Assembly: GCF_000472785.1 (NCBI RefSeq)
Contig: NZ_KI421462.1
Coordinates: forward strand, 214,298-278,297
Direction of reading: 5' to 3'
From: Mesorhizobium loti CJ3sym
GTDB taxonomy: Bacteria > Pseudomonadota > Alphaproteobacteria > Rhizobiales > Rhizobiaceae
Length of the DNA: 64,000 nt
In this document: piece after piece, positions 61,235 to 64,000 of the stretch
Numbering within the stretch: position 1 is the first letter of the stretch
How the letters are laid out: each line of letters opens with the position of its first letter
The notes under the pieces: model-generated
Databases searched by the model: none
The model's input: the letters and a program-made list of their open reading frames with translations, nothing else
What the model was told of the DNA's origin: nothing
Made by a program: the position numbers and the translations under genes

Positions 61235-63589
61235 ATGACTGTCTCTCAACAAATTCCTGTGGCAACGCTCGGCGTGCCGCGTATCGGTCGACGGCGGGAA
61301 CTGAAATTCGCGCTTGAAAGCTACTGGTCCGGAAAATCTCCCGCTGCCGACCTGCTCGCGACGGCGAAGGCGCTACGCGCCGCCAGCTGGAGGGAGCAGC
61401 ACGATCGCGGCGTGTCGAAAATCCCGTCCAACGATTTCTCGCTTTATGACCATGTGCTCGACACCGTCGCCATGGTCGGCGCCGTGCCGGCACGATACGT
61501 CTGGACTGACGGCGAGGTCCCACTCGATACCTATTTCGCCATGGCGCGCGGCAACCAAGATCAGGCCGCTGATTGCGGACATGCCGGTGACGAGCATGCG
61601 GCCAACGGGCATGGCCTTGCCGCGATGGAAATGACCAAATGGTTCGACACCAACTATCACTACATTGTGCCGGAACTTACCGACGATCAGAGCTTTGCCC
61701 TCTCGTCGGCGAAACCGGTCGATCATTTCCTCGAGGCCAAGGCGCTCGGCATCCACACGCGCCCGGTCCTGCTTGGACCGGTTACCTTTCTCAAGTTGGC
61801 GAAGTCACCTGAGGAAGGTTTCAACCCTATCGCGCTCCTGCCACGGCTGCTGCCCGTCTACGAGGAGCTCCTGCGGAGGCTGAAGCTCGCGGGAGCCGAT
61901 TGGGTGCAGATCGATGAGCCGGCGCTCGTGGTCGATCTGGTTCCCAACGAACGGGATGCGCTCCAATTCGCCTACTGCCGGCTGTCAAAAGCAGCACCGG
62001 AGTTGAAGATCATGGTCGCTACCTATTTCGGATCGCTGGGAGACAATCTCGAGACCGCGATTTCTCTGCCCGTGGCGGGACTGCACGTCGATCTCGTGCG
62101 CGCTCCAGAGCAGTTGGAGACCGTCGGCCGGCTCGCGCAGAAGGACCTTGTGCTCTCGCTCGGGCTGATCGACGGCCGCAACGTCTGGCGCGCGAACCTG
62201 CCTGCCATGCTTGACCGCATCAAGCCGATCGTCGCCGGTTGGCCGCGGGACCGCGTGGAGATCGCCCCGTCCTGCTCGATGCTGCATGTGCCGATCGACC
62301 TGGACATGGAGACGGCACTCGATGCGGATGTGAAATCGTGGCTCGCCTTCGCGGCGCAAAAGACCGACGAGCTGGTCGTGCTCGCCCGTGCGCTGGCCGA
62401 AGGCCGGGACGCGGTCGCCGCCGAACTAGAGGCGTCGGCTGAGGCTGCCGCCGCTCGCGCGACATCCGCTAAGGTGCATGATCCGCTCGTCGAAGGTCGG
62501 GTCGCCAGCATCAAGGTCGCCATGACGCGCCGGAAGAGCGCATTCGACGTGCGCTCCAAGCTTCAGGGCGACACGTTTGGCTTGCCATCCTTCCCCACCA
62601 CGACGATCGGCTCCTTCCCGCAAACAGCCGAGGTTCGCAAGGCGCGGGCAGCCCATGCCAAGGGCGAGCTGAGTTACGTCGACTATGAGGCCTTCCTGAA
62701 AAAAGAGATAGAAGCCGCCGTTCGCTGGCAAGAAGAGATCGGACTCGACGTGCTGGTCCACGGCGAATTCGAGCGCAACGATATGGTGCAATATTTCGCT
62801 GAGCAGCTCCGCGGCTTCGCCTTCACGCAACACGGCTGGGTGCAGAGCTATGGCTCGCGCTTTGTGCGCCCCCCGATCATCATTGGCGATGTGTCGCGAC
62901 AACAGCCGATGACGGTACACTGGTGGCGATATGCCCAGTCGCTGACGCCGAAGCCGGTGAAGGGCATGCTTACCGGCCCGGTGACGATCCTCAACTGGTC
63001 CTTCGTCCGAGACGACCTTGCCCGCTCAGCCGTCTGCCGCCAGGTCGCGCTCGCCATTCGCGATGAAGTGAGCGACCTCGAAAAGGCCGGCGCCGGGATG
63101 ATCCAGATCGACGAAGCCGCACTGCGCGAGGGCTTGCCGCTGCGCGAGGCCGAGTGGCAGGCCTATCTCGACTGGGCCGTCGAATGCTTCCGGCTGGCTT
63201 CAACGGCGGTCGGCGATGCGACCCAGATCCACACCCATATGTGCTACTCCGAGTTCGGCGATATCGTGGACGCGATTGCCGCAATGGATGCCGATGTGAT
63301 CTCCATTGAAACCTCGCGCTCGCAGATGGAACTGCTCGATACGCTTCGAACCTTCAAGTATCCGAACGAGATCGGTCCTGGTGTCTATGACATTCACTCG
63401 CCGCGAGTCCCGGAAGTGGGCGAGATTTCCAACCTTATCATGCTTGCGCGCGATCGATTGTTGGATGGCCAACTGTGGGTGAATCCCGACTGCGGTCTCA
63501 AAACGCGCAGATGGGAGGAGGTCCGCCCTGCCTTGGTGAACATGGTGGCTGCAGCACGCGCAATTCGGGAAAAAGCGCGGACGGCGTAG
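61235..63589 (+). CDS. metE: Cobalamin-independent methionine synthase
   Basis: 784 residues from the ATG at 61235; the first ATG at 61230 runs straight into a stop. It methylates homocysteine with 5-methyltetrahydropteroyltriglutamate. N-terminal half starts TLGVPRIGRRRELKFALESYW; the C-terminal catalytic half has TTIGSFPQTAEVRKAR near 470, the Zn ligands His and Cys in QIHTHMCYSEFGD near 667, and Cys in NPDCGLKTR near 752. A cobalamin riboswitch controls it. Complete and of normal length. Confidence 0.97.
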   Translation: MTVSQQIPVATLGVPRIGRRRELKFALESYWSGKSPAADLLATAKALRAASWREQHDRGVSKIPSNDFSLYDHVLDTVAMVGAVPARYVWTDGEVPLDTYFAMARGNQDQAADCGHAGDEHAANGHGLAAMEMTKWFDTNYHYIVPELTDDQSFALSSAKPVDHFLEAKALGIHTRPVLLGPVTFLKLAKSPEEGFNPIALLPRLLPVYEELLRRLKLAGADWVQIDEPALVVDLVPNERDALQFAYCRLSKAAPELKIMVATYFGSLGDNLETAISLPVAGLHVDLVRAPEQLETVGRLAQKDLVLSLGLIDGRNVWRANLPAMLDRIKPIVAGWPRDRVEIAPSCSMLHVPIDLDMETALDADVKSWLAFAAQKTDELVVLARALAEGRDAVAAELEASAEAAAARATSAKVHDPLVEGRVASIKVAMTRRKSAFDVRSKLQGDTFGLPSFPTTTIGSFPQTAEVRKARAAHAKGELSYVDYEAFLKKEIEAAVRWQEEIGLDVLVHGEFERNDMVQYFAEQLRGFAFTQHGWVQSYGSRFVRPPIIIGDVSRQQPMTVHWWRYAQSLTPKPVKGMLTGPVTILNWSFVRDDLARSAVCRQVALAIRDEVSDLEKAGAGMIQIDEAALREGLPLREAEWQAYLDWAVECFRLASTAVGDATQIHTHMCYSEFGDIVDAIAAMDADVISIETSRSQMELLDTLRTFKYPNEIGPGVYDIHSPRVPEVGEISNLIMLARDRLLDGQLWVNPDCGLKTRRWEEVRPALVNMVAAARAIREKARTA

Positions 63590-63844
63590 GGCTCGGTGCC
63601 ACTCGCCGGCGGTGAGCGGCAACGCCACACACCGGGCAATCTTGGGGTGAGTCCATCCGGCGCACCCAAGGCAATCGAGCTGCCCGTGACGAAGCGCCTC
63701 GGCAAGCTTGGCCTGGCCGCGGCCCTTGTTACGGCGCGTCGAAGTCAGCTTTCCAGACGCCGGCGTTGGCTGGCGATCGAAGCAGGCTTCGGTCTCAAAT
63801 GAGCCGGCCAGAAACGAGGCGGCTCACCGCCAGCCAGTTTCGGA
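63590..63844. other. Intergenic stretch after metE
   Basis: No gene recognised; no clear terminator hairpin followed by T-run was seen. Confidence 0.4.
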
Positions 63845-64000
63845 TTATTCCGTATTGGGATAATCCAGTGTCACTATCATCTCCCCGACCTTGGTCGCCG
63901 AACCCCGGTCCCGACCATCGGGAGAGGCATTGGCGATCACGCGCCGCCGGTCCGCGGAGCGTGTTCCGGGAAATCGGATGCAGGGCCAAGCTGGGGGAAG
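63845..64000 (-). CDS. Partial unknown reading frame at right edge
   Basis: The minus strand is open from the edge to a TAA at 63845, about 51 codons (IRFPGTRSADRRRVIANA, then ATKVGEMIVTLDYPNTE). It looks protein-like at its end but no family was recognised. It could equally be a relic. Confidence 0.3.
   Translation of the reverse strand, partial: LPPAWPCIRFPGTRSADRRRVIANASPDGRDRGSATKVGEMIVTLDYPNTE

Overview
The window is a piece of a symbiosis island (an integrative and conjugative element, ICE) from a Mesorhizobium-type rhizobium. Evidence: a rlxS-type relaxase, lytic transglycosylase, traF and rdfS-like excisionase operon at the left edge; a full Nod-factor gene set (nodA, B, C, I, J, S, two nodD, nolO, a nolL/nodX-type acetyltransferase) controlled by at least four good nod boxes; and nodB lying in its own operon away from nodACIJ, an arrangement known from Mesorhizobium loti. 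No chromosomal housekeeping block, tRNA or rRNA gene was seen. Only the relaxase at the left edge and a short unknown reading frame at the right edge run off the window.

Layout. 1-3.5 kb: ICE transfer and excision genes, all leftward (relaxase, VirB1-like transglycosylase, TraF signal peptidase, RdfS-like HTH protein, DUF736). 4-5.5 kb: decayed DNA with a ParB tail relic and a frameshifted rpoN relic. 5.6-6.8 kb: an MFS efflux pump. 7.5-26.2 kb: the nodulation region. It holds nodD1, nolL-like, nodD2, a TIM-barrel isomerase, a LysE/PaiB/MocR set split by the nodB operon, nolO, nodJ, nodI, nodC, nodA and nodS. Around the nod boxes lie repeated broken copies of nodD and nodA. 26.5-27.6 kb: a UbiM-like hydroxylase. 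27.9-29.4 kb: a truncated dioxygenase, a 167-bp repeat and an aldehyde dehydrogenase relic.

29.6-47.9 kb looks like a defence island. It contains an MmeI-like restriction-modification enzyme; a tight four-gene membrane operon with MotA/ZorA-like and MotB/OmpA/ZorB-like subunits plus a von Willebrand-like and a coiled-coil membrane protein; a secreted SNase; a trypsin-NUC fusion; a TIR protein; an XRE protein; a Shedu (SduA)-like protein; and an AbiEii-type nucleotidyltransferase with a winged-helix partner. Its outer flanks carry two copies of the same dioxygenase plus 167-bp repeat module; one copy is intact and encloses ParB/ArdC genes, the other is collapsed.

48.4-57.5 kb: dioxygenase, ICE maintenance genes (ParB, DUF2958, small coupled ORF, ArdC antirestriction), an omptin protease, a GNAT acetyltransferase, threonine aldolase and an AraC regulator, with fragments of an integrase. 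57.8-64 kb: IS5 and ParB-like relics, an OmpW porin, a cytochrome P450 with a broken second P450, and metE behind a cobalamin riboswitch.

How the parts work together: NodD proteins respond to plant flavonoids and switch on the nod boxes. NodC, NodB and NodA build the acylated chitin backbone, NodS methylates it, NolO carbamoylates it, the NolL-like enzyme acetylates it, and NodIJ export it. The ICE genes move the island, ArdC protects incoming DNA, and the island-borne defence genes would protect the host or the element. The four-gene MotAB-like membrane operon is the best candidate for an undescribed system.
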